From: Chloroflexota bacterium
GTDB taxonomy: Bacteria; Chloroflexota; Anaerolineae; Anaerolineales; Villigracilaceae
Assembly (NCBI GenBank): GCA_029782225.1
Contig: JAKOVF010000121.1
Location: forward strand, 39,319 to 103,318
Direction of reading: 5' to 3'
DNA length: 64,000 nucleotides
Each line of letters starts with the position of its first letter. Position 1 is the stretch's first letter. The notes beneath the pieces were generated by a model. It was not told the DNA's origin. It ran no database searches and worked only from the letters and a program-made list of their open reading frames with translations. The position numbers were made by a program, and so were the translations under genes. Below, in pieces: positions 26,514-35,078 of the stretch.

Positions 26514-26951
26514 ATGAGTAATCTTGAAGTCGCCAAAAGGTTTGCCGATTTGCTTGAATCTGGAGATGTGAAGGGATTGGAAGCATTACTATCGGACGAT
26601 TTCCGAGCAAAGGGCGCAACGCGAGAACTCACCAAACAACAAGCCCTTGGCTATCTTCAAACACTTTTCACCGCATTTCCAGACTATCGTTCTGGCTTTA
26701 CGGATTTTGAGGAAAAAGGGGATTTGATCTATTGCACTGGTCAAGAAACGGGTACTCATAAAGGTGTTCTGGACTTAAGTCCCTTTGGGATACCTATATC
26801 GTTGCCTCCGACGGGTAAATCCTTCAAACTACCGAAAAGCATATACACATTTCGTGTGGTAGGAGATAAGGTTACCTTCTACGGTGAAGAAGCAGTGCAG
26901 GGAGGCGGACTGGCAGGAATTTTGGCGCAGCTTGGAGTCAAATTGCCTTAG
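26514..26951 (+). CDS. SnoaL/NTF2-like protein
   Basis: 145 residues with the NTF2-fold pattern (AKRFADLLESGDVKGLEALLSDDFRAKG, LFTAFPDYRSGFTDF, PPTGKSFKLPKSIYTFRVVGDKVTFYGEE), like ester-cyclase-type SnoaL proteins. It could bind a small hydrophobic ligand. ATG 26514 follows AAAGGAG. It shares a cassette with the next gene. A similar fold occurs at 36930. Confidence 0.83.
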   Translation: MSNLEVAKRFADLLESGDVKGLEALLSDDFRAKGATRELTKQQALGYLQTLFTAFPDYRSGFTDFEEKGDLIYCTGQETGTHKGVLDLSPFGIPISLPPTGKSFKLPKSIYTFRVVGDKVTFYGEEAVQGGGLAGILAQLGVKLP

Positions 26952-26994
26952 CAATGTAGTAGTCAGTTGTCACGTTTCGGAAAAGGAGTAAATT

Positions 26995-27432
26995 ATGAAA
27001 GAACTTCGCACCGAAATTGAGATTCAGGCAACGCCAGATAAAGTATGGCAAGTCCTAACGAGTCTCGACAAGTATCGAGAGTGGAATCCATTTATCCACC
27101 ATGCCATTGGAAAAGCACAGGTCGGTGAAAAAGTGGACATCACCTTCAAGTCGGGATCAAAAGAGATGACGCTGCATTGCACTGTCGTCAAGGTAGAGCC
27201 GAACAAAGAATTGCGCTGGAAATATCACGTTGCTCTACCTTTTCTATTCAGTGGTGAACATAGTTTCATAATTGAACAAGTTGAAGGCAATAAAGTTCGC
27301 TTCATTGACCGAGAAATATTCAATGGTTTGCTTGTTTCATCGCAAGCCAAAGATATTGACACCAATTCAAAGCAGGGTTTTGAAGCGATGGATAAAGCGC
27401 TGAAAGCAAGAGCAGAGCAAACACAACTTTAA
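26995..27432 (+). CDS. SRPBCC domain protein
   Basis: 145 residues: TEIEIQATPDKVWQVLTSLDKYREWNPFI start, GSKEMTLHCTVVKVEPNKELRWKY, and a C-terminal helix (KQGFEAMDKALKARAEQ). Typical single-domain START-like ligand binder. ATG 26995 follows AAAGGAG. The second gene of a two-gene cassette. Confidence 0.85.
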   Translation: MKELRTEIEIQATPDKVWQVLTSLDKYREWNPFIHHAIGKAQVGEKVDITFKSGSKEMTLHCTVVKVEPNKELRWKYHVALPFLFSGEHSFIIEQVEGNKVRFIDREIFNGLLVSSQAKDIDTNSKQGFEAMDKALKARAEQTQL

Positions 27433-27474
27433 TTTTGTGCATGACTCCAGTTTTCGTTATGTGCAATCGGCCGC

Positions 27475-27602
27475 CGCCCAACAATGTGTGCAGCGGATCG
27501 CCTAAGGCTGCGGCTTCGAGGAGCCTTTTCTACCTGTGGCAGAGTCAGCGTCACAAGCCTGGTCCTACCTGCCGCCGTTCCGCTAACGCAGGCCGTTCGG
27601 CG
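27475..27602 (+). other. attC-like site (divergent)
   Basis: From GCCCAAC (27475-27481) to GTTCGGC (27596-27602), 128 nt, with complementary arms near the ends (GCCGCCG / CGGCGGC). The right core deviates at one position from GTTRRRY. Confidence 0.6.
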
Positions 27603-27628
27603 GCTAGGCATCGTAAAGAGGAGTGAAA

Positions 27629-29101
27629 ATGTGTCGTCACAAACTATTTCAGCAAGTAATTGGCGTGACATTCGTTATTATCTTGATCGGGTGCAGTTCT
27701 CCTGCCACTACTCCCAAGCCATTCATAGACACCCCTATTCCGTCAACAGCTACACCGCTACCGCCCACATTGACACCGACACTAATTCTTCCGACACAAA
27801 CACTCCTTCCCCCTTTGATGATCATTCAAGATGGAAACAACTTACCGAGAACTCTGCTTCAGGCAAAAACCTCACCAGAACTTGCAGATAATCGAATTGG
27901 TGGTACGGTGATGAATTTTTGGTTAAACCTTGAGTTTGACAGCTTTCCAAATATTGAAATCGCCAATCACGGTTTCAAGCGGGTTAGCGTCACGATCAAT
28001 GAACCCGATTCCTACCTGGTTAAATGGGATACACCTGAAGATTATATTAAGCCAAGTTATGATGAGTTCATCACCGATTTGGCGCAGAATGACATTAGGA
28101 TTATATACAACCTCATTTTCTGGGATAAGGCATATCATAATTCGGGAGGAGAAGTCAACTCGCCCAGATTCAAAACAGAAGATGAGATACAGCGCTATTT
28201 TGATTATGTCCGGTTTGTGGTTAGAAACTTCGGCGACCGAGTCCAATACTATGAAATATGGAACGAACCAAACTTCAAGAATTCAATCATGTATATTGAT
28301 GTGGCTGACTACATTGACCTCACCAGGCGAACCATTGCTGTCATTCGCGAAGAAGATCCAGAGGCTAATATTGTTGTCGGCAGTATTCACCTCCATGATT
28401 TAGAGTCCCTTGAATATTTGACTGCCATTCTCAAATCGGATTTGATGCCGATGGTGGACGTAATTGCCTGGCATCCCATGATAGATCTGATACCAGGTAA
28501 AACCAAATGCAATGGAGATTTTTATTATGAATACCCACCCATGATTCAAGAAATAAAGAATTTAGCCAATGCGAATGGGTTTACTGGAGAATTTATCGCC
28601 GATTCACTTCATTGGCAAACCCCAAAAACCAACCCTACTTCTCCTTGTACTTGCAGTGAGCAGGTGAGCGCCAAATACTACGCGCGAGGAATCCTTATGC
28701 ATTTGGGCATGGATGTTAGTGTTGGATTAGTCTTGGACACTGACGATCAGCCAGTTGCTTTTTCCCTGGTTCGAAATATTAGTACTATCATGGCGGGGGC
28801 TAATCCAATGAATCTGCCTGTAGAGATCCAAAGCGAAGCCTCTAATATCAAAGCTTACGGCTTTTCTTTGCCCAATGGAGATCGGCTACTTGCCTTGTGG
28901 ACAGACGGCCTAGCAGTTGATGATGATCCAGGTGTCGCATCCACAATAACCATCCCTGGTTTTTCAAACTGGAATGCCGTAGGGATGGATGTCTTGAATG
29001 GCTTTGAACAAGAAATGATCACCAGCAATGAAAGTGGCGACCTGATTATCCAAGGACTTTTCGTAAGAGACTATCCGATTGTTATTCAACTGTCAAAATA
29101 A
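27629..29101 (+). CDS. Glycoside-hydrolase-like lipoprotein
   Basis: 490 residues. Lipobox LIGC at about 19-22, Thr/Pro linker (35-62), then a (beta/alpha)8-type domain with YYEIWNEPNFK, the Asn-Glu-Pro acid/base signature of clan A glycosidases (Glu213), and a C-terminal beta domain (YGFSLPNGDRLLALW). Closest in pattern to GH39/cellulase-like proteins; the substrate is unknown. ATG 27629 or GTG 27623 are both possible starts. Confidence 0.8.
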   Translation: MCRHKLFQQVIGVTFVIILIGCSSPATTPKPFIDTPIPSTATPLPPTLTPTLILPTQTLLPPLMIIQDGNNLPRTLLQAKTSPELADNRIGGTVMNFWLNLEFDSFPNIEIANHGFKRVSVTINEPDSYLVKWDTPEDYIKPSYDEFITDLAQNDIRIIYNLIFWDKAYHNSGGEVNSPRFKTEDEIQRYFDYVRFVVRNFGDRVQYYEIWNEPNFKNSIMYIDVADYIDLTRRTIAVIREEDPEANIVVGSIHLHDLESLEYLTAILKSDLMPMVDVIAWHPMIDLIPGKTKCNGDFYYEYPPMIQEIKNLANANGFTGEFIADSLHWQTPKTNPTSPCTCSEQVSAKYYARGILMHLGMDVSVGLVLDTDDQPVAFSLVRNISTIMAGANPMNLPVEIQSEASNIKAYGFSLPNGDRLLALWTDGLAVDDDPGVASTITIPGFSNWNAVGMDVLNGFEQEMITSNESGDLIIQGLFVRDYPIVIQLSK

Positions 29102-29112
29102 GATCGCCGCCG

Positions 29113-29244
29113 AATACAGCGCCCTACGGGGATGCACTGCAACGTGCAGCTAACGGCTGGCTGGAATTGGCGCACGGGCAGCTCGATGTAACAGCACCAA
29201 TTGGAGTCTGCGGCAGAGACTGTCCGCTTAAGCAATAGCTGGGC
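29113..29244 (+). other. attC-like site
   Basis: Almost identical to the site at 29987 except for mutated cores: CGAATAC at the left and GCTGGGC (29238-29244) at the right. Contains GCACTGCAACGTGCAG and CAGCACCAATTGGAGTCTG. Confidence 0.8.
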
Positions 29245-29263
29245 GGCCTATGTGAGAGAATCT

Positions 29264-29992
29264 ATGAATGCAAATCGCCACTACCCTGTCAGCTTTACAC
29301 TTCTTGCCGGACTGGCCGGAGCGATTGCATGGGGGTTTCCATTTCTTATCTCCCCTTTCGTGCATCTTATTCCATTCCTGCCCGATTTTCCAGAGTACTA
29401 TTCCCCTCCAATACACGTTCCCCTTGCAAGATTGACTTTCTCTTATGCCCTTGCCGCAATAATCGCTGGCAGTCTGTTCTTATCCGGGTTACGTTTCCTT
29501 CCCGCAGATCGTGGATCTTATTCGCGCCCTACTTTATCTCTCGCGATTGTTCTTGCTACATTAGCAGGCATGACAATTGGCGATGGATTGGCAATTCTAG
29601 TTGGACTTCTTATGAGTTCCTCACCCAGAGGCGTAATACTGGCAGACTCCCTGGGCTTTGGATTTCTTTCAGCTGAACCCTATCTCTCCATCGGCTTGGT
29701 TTCGGGCACCGCACTTGCTACGATCATTATTGGTTCTTTCTCAGGTATCATGAAGCAACTCGGCTCAGCCAGCGACTCCCCTCTCCAGCGTGCGCTCAAA
29801 ATTGCCCTGAGAGTTTCTCTCATCGCTCTCGTTATTCGTTCTGCCGTTTGCTTTGTAGAAGTACAATACTTATCATTCGCTATCTCCAGGCTGGCACTTC
29901 CTACTGATATTTTCATATTACTTCAAGTGGTAAGTGGCGCTGCCTTTGGAATATACACGTGGAATTACTGTTCCAAGCTCAAAGCTGCCTAA
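29264..29992 (+). CDS. Multi-pass membrane protein, unknown
   Basis: 242 residues with about six hydrophobic segments (SFTLLAGLAGAIAWGFPFLI, FSYALAAIIAGSLFLSGL, LSLAIVLATLAGMTIGDGL, and others). No motif recognised. ATG 29264 lies 19 nt after the attC core; an upstream in-frame start falls inside the attC. The stop overlaps the next attC. Confidence 0.75.
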   Translation: MNANRHYPVSFTLLAGLAGAIAWGFPFLISPFVHLIPFLPDFPEYYSPPIHVPLARLTFSYALAAIIAGSLFLSGLRFLPADRGSYSRPTLSLAIVLATLAGMTIGDGLAILVGLLMSSSPRGVILADSLGFGFLSAEPYLSIGLVSGTALATIIIGSFSGIMKQLGSASDSPLQRALKIALRVSLIALVIRSAVCFVEVQYLSFAISRLALPTDIFILLQVVSGAAFGIYTWNYCSKLKAA

Positions 29993-30122
29993 CAAAGGCC
30001 CCTGCGGGGATGCACTGCAACGTGCAGCTAACGGCTGGCTGGAATTGGCGCACGGGCAGCTCGATGTAACAGCACCAATTGGAGTCTGCGGCAGAAACTG
30101 TCCGCTTAAGCAATAGTTGGGT
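29987..30122 (+). other. attC site, full length
   Basis: 136 nt from GCCTAAC (29987-29993) to GTTGGGT (30116-30122). Internal palindromic arms (GCACTGCAACGTGCAG; GTCTGCGGCAGA-AC) support the folded single-strand attC structure. Confidence 0.88.
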
Positions 30123-30152
30123 CGCCAAGCTCAAAGTGATAAGATAAATAGC

Positions 30153-30827
30153 ATGAGCAGCAGAACATCCACTTTTCTGACGGTACTCAACGGCGTGATA
30201 TGCGGCTTTTTCTTCATCTATTCATTCTTTTTTGGCCACTTTTTTACCGCTTCAAGAACTGTACGTAATGACGTGGTGCAGGGCATCCTCATCGGCTTCG
30301 CGCTGGCGTTTGTTACGGCCCAAATTTACGCGAGGATCAAGGCCACGAGAGTCAACGGCTGGATCACCATGTTCGGATTAGGCGAGCCCGGCAACGGCAT
30401 GTTGTTGCGAGCCGCGCACGCCCAGTTATTTCCCGGCCCGGTAAACGTACCACAAGAGGCCATGTATTGGACAACGTCCGGAGATGGCGCAGGTCATACG
30501 CTCTCCGGAAAGCACGACTACATCATACACTTCCCGCCGGGCGGCCTTCCGCCCAATAATGCATTCTGGTCGCTAACGATGGGCGACGCGAAAAATCACT
30601 TTGTGGCGAATCCAATCACTCGGTACAGCGTGAGCGATCGCTCTGGCCTCGTGCCGAACGCCGACGGCTCGGTCGACATTTACCTTCAGAACGCCGCGCC
30701 AGCCGGTCATGAATCCAACTGGCTGCCCGCGCCTGCAGGCAACTTCATACTCTGGCTGCGCGTGTATGTCCCAGGTCAAGCCATTCTCAACGGCGAGTAT
30801 ACGGTACCGCCGATTGTCGAGGCGTAA
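30153..30827 (+). CDS. DUF1214 domain protein
   Basis: 224 residues: an N-terminal membrane helix pair (about 8-60) and a C-terminal DUF1214 domain (YWTTSGDGAGHTLSGKHDYIIHFPPGGLPPNNAFWSLTMGD ... NWLPAPAGNFILWLRVYVP). In many bacteria DUF1254 and DUF1214 are fused; here they are two genes overlapping by 1 nt (TAATG). Confidence 0.85.
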   Translation: MSSRTSTFLTVLNGVICGFFFIYSFFFGHFFTASRTVRNDVVQGILIGFALAFVTAQIYARIKATRVNGWITMFGLGEPGNGMLLRAAHAQLFPGPVNVPQEAMYWTTSGDGAGHTLSGKHDYIIHFPPGGLPPNNAFWSLTMGDAKNHFVANPITRYSVSDRSGLVPNADGSVDIYLQNAAPAGHESNWLPAPAGNFILWLRVYVPGQAILNGEYTVPPIVEA

Positions 30828-31423
30828 TGATGACTCATATGGAGCATTTGTTTTTATTCGGTTCGGTCATGGTCGCGTCATGGTTCCTTTTCACCTATTT
30901 TTGGCCACGCATGATACTGTCTGTGTACAAGAGAGCGATCCTCGTTAAAGGAGGAGGCGACGGCCCCATTCCGGTCAATACGCTCTATACGGAGCCCCAG
31001 GCACTTTTTGCGGATCCCCTCCACGCGCCCGCTTCGGCCTCAAAATTGATGACCACTGGCGTGAACCACGACACGCTCTCTACGGTCGGCTGGCTGGATC
31101 TCTCTAATGGACCGCAAGTCTTGCACGTGCCGGACATGGTCGGGCGCTACTACAGCGTGCAGTTCACTGATCCGTCGAAAAACACTAATTTTGCCTACGT
31201 CGGTAAACGCACCACCGGTACGCAGGCGGGCGATTACCTTGTTACGGGGCCAGGTTGGAAAGGAAAGCTGCCGAGCGGCATGACGCCGATATCCTCGCCG
31301 AACAATTCGGTGCTCGTACTCGGACGCGTGCTTGTGGAAGGCGACAGCGACCTGCCGACTGCCTATGATCTTTCGAAGCAGATACAACTGACACCGCTAA
31401 GCGGCTGGCAGCCCGGATCGTAG
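30827..31423 (+). CDS. DUF1254 domain protein
   Basis: 198 residues: one N-terminal membrane helix (FLFGSVMVASWFLFTYFW), then DUF1254 features (VNHDTLSTVGWLDLSNGPQVLHVPDMVGRYYSVQFTD, GWKGKLPSGM). Translationally coupled to the DUF1214 gene and probably its partner in one complex. Confidence 0.85.
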   Translation: MMTHMEHLFLFGSVMVASWFLFTYFWPRMILSVYKRAILVKGGGDGPIPVNTLYTEPQALFADPLHAPASASKLMTTGVNHDTLSTVGWLDLSNGPQVLHVPDMVGRYYSVQFTDPSKNTNFAYVGKRTTGTQAGDYLVTGPGWKGKLPSGMTPISSPNNSVLVLGRVLVEGDSDLPTAYDLSKQIQLTPLSGWQPGS

Positions 31424-31436
31424 CGGTTGAAAAGCG

Positions 31437-31572
31437 GCCCAACACAGACCCCTTCGGCGATGCACTGCGACGTGCAGCTAAAGGCTGGCTGGAACTGGCA
31501 CACGAGAAGCTTGCCGTAACAGCACCAACTGAAGTCTGCGGCAGAAGCTGTTCGCTTAATCAAGAGTTGGGC
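31437..31572 (+). other. attC site, full length
   Basis: 136 nt from GCCCAAC (31437-31443) to GTTGGGC (31566-31572), closely similar to the 29987 site. Confidence 0.88.
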
Positions 31573-31624
31573 GACTGAATTGAAAATCGCAAGTCTTTGA
31601 TTCTGATTCCTGGAGAAATAGACT

Positions 31625-32006
31625 TTGGAGAAAGCACATTTACGCGTTGCGCGCCCCACCGACAACATCCCGGCGATTATCAGATTCTACCGAGATGGGC
31701 TCGGCTTCGAGGTAATTGATTCCTTCGAAGACCATCAGGGATTTGAAGGGGTGATGCTTGGACATGCCAGTCTTTCCTACCATCTGGAGTTTACGCATCA
31801 CCGAGGGCATAGAGTCGGAAACGCACCAACAGAAGAGAATTTGCTGGTCTTCTACCTTCCAGATGAGCGCGAATGGCAGCGAGCGGTGGATCGAATGATC
31901 GGACAAGGGTATAAGCCAGTGAAATCGTACAATCCATATTGGGATGTGCACCTTCGAGGACGCAGATGGTTACAGAGTGGTGCTGCAAGGCGCTGCCTGG
32001 CCTTAG
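31625..32006 (+). pseudogene. VOC family protein, frameshifted near the C terminus
   Basis: TTG start behind GGAGAA. Residues 1-108 read as a VOC protein (HLRVARPTDNIPAIIRFYRDGLGFEVI). After NPYWDV the frame shifts at about 31950: the conserved end TFEDADGYRVVLQGAAWP is present in the next frame, stopping at 32006. The unshifted frame reads on past the attC core. A small deletion relative to the family is the likely cause. Confidence 0.75.
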
Positions 32007-32010
32007 CACC

Positions 32011-32115
32011 GCCCAACGCAGTGTGCAACGGGCGCACGGGTGATTTGTCTGATGAAGTGATTCTGAAGAAGCCGCTTGCGTTGAAACTGGAGAGGAGACA
32101 CGAGAACAGAAAGAA
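32011..32115 (+). other. Decayed attC-like site
   Basis: GCCCAAC (32011-32017) follows the VOC stop, then sequence unlike the other sites; no GTTRRRY core is clear. Confidence 0.45.
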
Positions 32116-32222
32116 CGGTTGAAGTTCATCCGGACTTGTTGTATGCTGATTTAGACCCTGTAGAAGATGTAGAGAATCTTTTTTGGCGTAACATGATTTT
32201 GAGGAATTCATGGAGGCCAATG

Positions 32223-32777
32223 ATGGCGCGTGAGTCCACGTATTTTTCGCTAAGTTTGGAGTCACTGAGGGCCCTGGGGAGCTGGGCTGCGGACTGTGCA
32301 GAGAGGGCACTGTCAGTTTACGAGAATTATGCTGATTCAGACTCCCGGCCTCGTGCCGCGATTGAGGGCATTCGGGTGTTTGCTGGCGGAGGAAAGCGAA
32401 CCGCTCAGTTGCGTTCCCTTGCCCTGGCGGCGTTCTCTGCTGCACGTGATGCAGGGAATCCAGCGGGCGCGGCGGCTGCTCGTGCAGCGGGCCTTGCCGC
32501 GTCTAGCGCTTATACACATCCATTGGCGGATGTTCAACAAACGAAACATATTGTCGGTCCCGCGGCCTATGCCGCATTGGCACTTGAGTTAGACCAGGGT
32601 GGCGACCACTCTATTGGTGACAATGAAGTTATCTGGGCAATACAACACGTCACTCCAGAAGTTCGCGAGGTTTTACTGCAAATGCCCGCTCGTGAAATTG
32701 GGAGAACGCGATTAGAAAACATTATGTATAAGATCGATGCTGGTATACGAGGTCGAAGTATGCCACACGGCGCCTAA
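32223..32777 (+). CDS. Imm5-type immunity protein
   Basis: 184 residues, mainly helical, with the pattern of the Imm-5 family: LSLESLRALGSWAADCAERAL, DSRPRAAIEGIRVFAGGGKRTAQLRSLALAAFSAARDAG and ASSAYTHPLADVQQTKHIVGPAAYAALALEL. Imm5 proteins are found beside polymorphic toxins; no toxin is adjacent here. ATG 32223 is chosen (6 nt after GGAGG); ATG 32220 is possible. Confidence 0.82.
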   Translation: MARESTYFSLSLESLRALGSWAADCAERALSVYENYADSDSRPRAAIEGIRVFAGGGKRTAQLRSLALAAFSAARDAGNPAGAAAARAAGLAASSAYTHPLADVQQTKHIVGPAAYAALALELDQGGDHSIGDNEVIWAIQHVTPEVREVLLQMPAREIGRTRLENIMYKIDAGIRGRSMPHGA

Positions 32778-32850
32778 CAAAGCGTGCACCCCGTGGTCGC
32801 TTGTCGGGGCGAGCGGCCCGCCCCAGCGCCAGCAACACAGACCGTCCGGC
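32772..32850 (+). other. attC-like site (short)
   Basis: GCCTAAC (32772-32778) overlapping the stop codon, to GTCCGGC (32844-32850); 79 nt, GC-rich with complementary arms (CCCCG / CGGGG). Different in type from the 136-nt sites. Confidence 0.6.
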
Positions 32851-32871
32851 CGACGAAAGGAGCTCTCTCAA

Positions 32872-33567
32872 ATGAAAACCCTGAGCGGATTTCGAAGATC
32901 GGGCTTCCGGTCTCGGGATCGAGCCATGGGAATGGTGGGAGCCTGGACTGCCTTCGTTGTGAATGAGGCATACGCTGTCACCTCAGGGCTCGGCTATCTC
33001 TCTGTCAAGGCCCCCTCTGATCCGATCAGCGATCCGTACCTCTCCATCATGTCTTTGCTTATCGTCCTGATGGCACCTTTCCTCGTCATCACAATGGTGG
33101 CGGTCCATACTTACGCGGCGGCCGAGCACAAGCCTTACAGTCTGGCTGCGCTGGCATTCATGATCCTTCTCGCAGGCATCACGTCCAGCGTTAACTTCGC
33201 CCTGTTCGCCATCGCCCGCCAGCCCAGCACTACTTCATCCCTGTGGGTCTTGTCCTTTGTATCCTCCGAATGGCCGCCATTGCCACAAGCCCTGGACTTC
33301 TTTGCCTGGGACTGGTTCTTTGCGCTTTCTATGCTGCTCGCGGCCCCTGTGTTTCGGGGCGGCAGGCTGGAAAACGCGGTACACGCGCTTATGCTCTTCA
33401 CAGGCGTCCTTTGTATCCTGGGACTTGTATGGCTTCCATTTTCACCTCCACAGGCCACCGTTATCGGAATTCTCGGGTGGGGGGTAGCCGGCCCAATTGT
33501 GTTCCTGTTGCTGGCAAACCTATTCACCCGCATCCAGCCCGACCCTGATCCGTCGCCGGCGGCCTAA
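32872..33567 (+). CDS. Multi-pass membrane protein, unknown
   Basis: 231 residues with about six membrane helices. ATG 32872 is preceded by AAAGGAG; the longer frame would begin inside the Imm5 gene. The stop overlaps the following attC. GC-rich compared with the cassettes to the left. Confidence 0.72.
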   Translation: MKTLSGFRRSGFRSRDRAMGMVGAWTAFVVNEAYAVTSGLGYLSVKAPSDPISDPYLSIMSLLIVLMAPFLVITMVAVHTYAAAEHKPYSLAALAFMILLAGITSSVNFALFAIARQPSTTSSLWVLSFVSSEWPPLPQALDFFAWDWFFALSMLLAAPVFRGGRLENAVHALMLFTGVLCILGLVWLPFSPPQATVIGILGWGVAGPIVFLLLANLFTRIQPDPDPSPAA

Positions 33568-33740
33568 CACAGCGTACCGTGGATAGCAGGGAGGCGCCGC
33601 GTTTTCACCTGTGCCTGCGGCACGGTGTAGGCAGGTACTTTTCTGGCTTCGGCTGGATCCGGTTTTCAGGCGTTGTCCACGTCCTGCCCACTTGCGGCTC
33701 CCTCGCAGAGAGCATGCGAGGCTAACGCGGGTCGTTGGGT
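33562..33740 (+). other. attC-like site (179 nt)
   Basis: From GCCTAAC (33562-33568) to GTTGGGT (33734-33740). Its right half (GTCCTGCCCACTTGCGGCT, CGCAGAGAGCATGC) recurs at 34382-34530, defining a second attC subfamily. Confidence 0.7.
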
Positions 33741-33802
33741 GTTCTCTTTCCAGGATTAGTTCTAAAGAAAATCCATGACAGAACTTTAGAAGGATACAAT
33801 AG

Positions 33803-34369
33803 ATGAATTCTAAAAATCAAATCCGTATTTCTAGCATTATTGGTATGGTATCTGCAGGACTTTGGTTAATCGCGCTTTTTGTTGAGTATCGTTATGGTTT
33901 ACAACCTCCAGGGAATGGTAGCTTTACGTATTTTGCTGATCAGAGCCTGTTTTTTATTGCTCTTGCTGGCTATTTGACGATGCTCCTGGGATTGTGGAAG
34001 TCAAAAGCCGCAGGGGAGAGCGTTTTTGGAAAAGCATCCTTGAGTGTTTTTATTGCGGGGTTGGTTTCATTACTCATTGCCCAGATCGTTCAATGGCTGA
34101 CGAAGAACCCCGATTTTTTCCTTTTCCCTGTAGGTGGAATATTCCAACTCCTCGGTGGACTTTTGACAGGAATTGCTGTAGTCACTGCCAAACGCTGGGA
34201 TGGCTGGCAAAAATACGCTCCCCTATTGCAGGGTTTGTATTATCTGATCGTGCTTTTTTTACCCATAGTAATCTCCGATCAATCTCCAACCCAGCTTAGT
34301 GAGTCGCTCTGGCAAGTAACATGGTTCATCACAAGTCTGGCGCTTTTCACCAAATCAAGGAATACATAA
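33803..34369 (+). CDS. Multi-pass membrane protein, unknown
   Basis: 188 residues with about six membrane helices (ISSIIGMVSAGLWLIALFVE, SLFFIALAGYLTMLLGLW, LSVFIAGLVSLLIAQIVQWL and more). No family recognised. It lies between two attC-like sites. Confidence 0.75.
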   Translation: MNSKNQIRISSIIGMVSAGLWLIALFVEYRYGLQPPGNGSFTYFADQSLFFIALAGYLTMLLGLWKSKAAGESVFGKASLSVFIAGLVSLLIAQIVQWLTKNPDFFLFPVGGIFQLLGGLLTGIAVVTAKRWDGWQKYAPLLQGLYYLIVLFLPIVISDQSPTQLSESLWQVTWFITSLALFTKSRNT

Positions 34370-34381
34370 CTGGCAAAGAAC

Positions 34382-34530
34382 GCCCGACACACCGTGCACT
34401 GGGCGCTGGGGACCTGCGCTAATCTCAGTCAGTCTTCTGTGCCGCGGCAAGAGTCCGTTTTCAGGCTTTGTTCACGTCCTGCCCACTTGCGGCTGCCTCG
34501 CAGAGAGCATGCAGGGCGAACGGAAGCCTT
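34382..34530 (+). other. attC-like site, decayed cores
   Basis: The left core reads GCCCGAC and the right end GCGAACGGAAGCC, but the interior matches the 33562 site over about 60 nt. Confidence 0.55.
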
Positions 34531-34572
34531 TGAACGGCTTAAAATGATTGACCTATTGTAGGAGATGTTACT

Positions 34573-34983
34573 ATGAATACAGGGAGAGTGGCTGCAATCA
34601 TCTATGCAATTCTCACCTCAGGCGTCGTTGCATTTCAAATCGCGCTGGCTGCTGGCGCACCCTGGGGTGCCTACGCAATGGGCGGAGCCTCCCCGGGACA
34701 GTTTCCCCCTGCATTGCGAATTGCCGCGATGGTCCAGGCGGCGCTCCTTGCAGGAATGGCTGCTGTGATATTGGCTCGGGCCGGGCTCATCTTGCCCGGA
34801 TGGTCGCGGGTGTCTCACTGGCTTGCATGGATCGTGGTAGCACTCACGGTATCAAGTCTCATCCTCAATCTCATCACGCCCAGCGCGGGTGAGCGAGCTA
34901 TATGGGTGCCAACCCTGTCTGTTCTGCTCATAAGCAGTCTCATTGTGGCATTCTCTAACTCCTCGGCAGCCTCCGCTGGGTGA
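34573..34983 (+). CDS. Four-helix membrane protein, unknown
   Basis: 136 residues with four hydrophobic segments (AAIIYAILTSGVVAFQIALAA, IAAMVQAALLAGMAAVILA, WLAWIVVALTVSSLILNLI, VLLISSLIVAFS). ATG 34573 follows AGGAG. A half attC core GCCCAAC lies at 35003-35009 just after it. Confidence 0.72.
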   Translation: MNTGRVAAIIYAILTSGVVAFQIALAAGAPWGAYAMGGASPGQFPPALRIAAMVQAALLAGMAAVILARAGLILPGWSRVSHWLAWIVVALTVSSLILNLITPSAGERAIWVPTLSVLLISSLIVAFSNSSAASAG

Positions 34984-35078
34984 AGCCTCGAACTGCTACG
35001 GAGCCCAACACATAAGAATGAAATCTCACCGGCAAGATGGATACACATGCTGGCCGGGGAGGTCTGAGACGATCGCAA

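Noticed and set aside
29201..29263. Upstream extension of the membrane protein into the attC site
   Set aside because: The in-frame codons are attC sequence conserved with noncoding copies elsewhere; ATG 29264 is more plausible.
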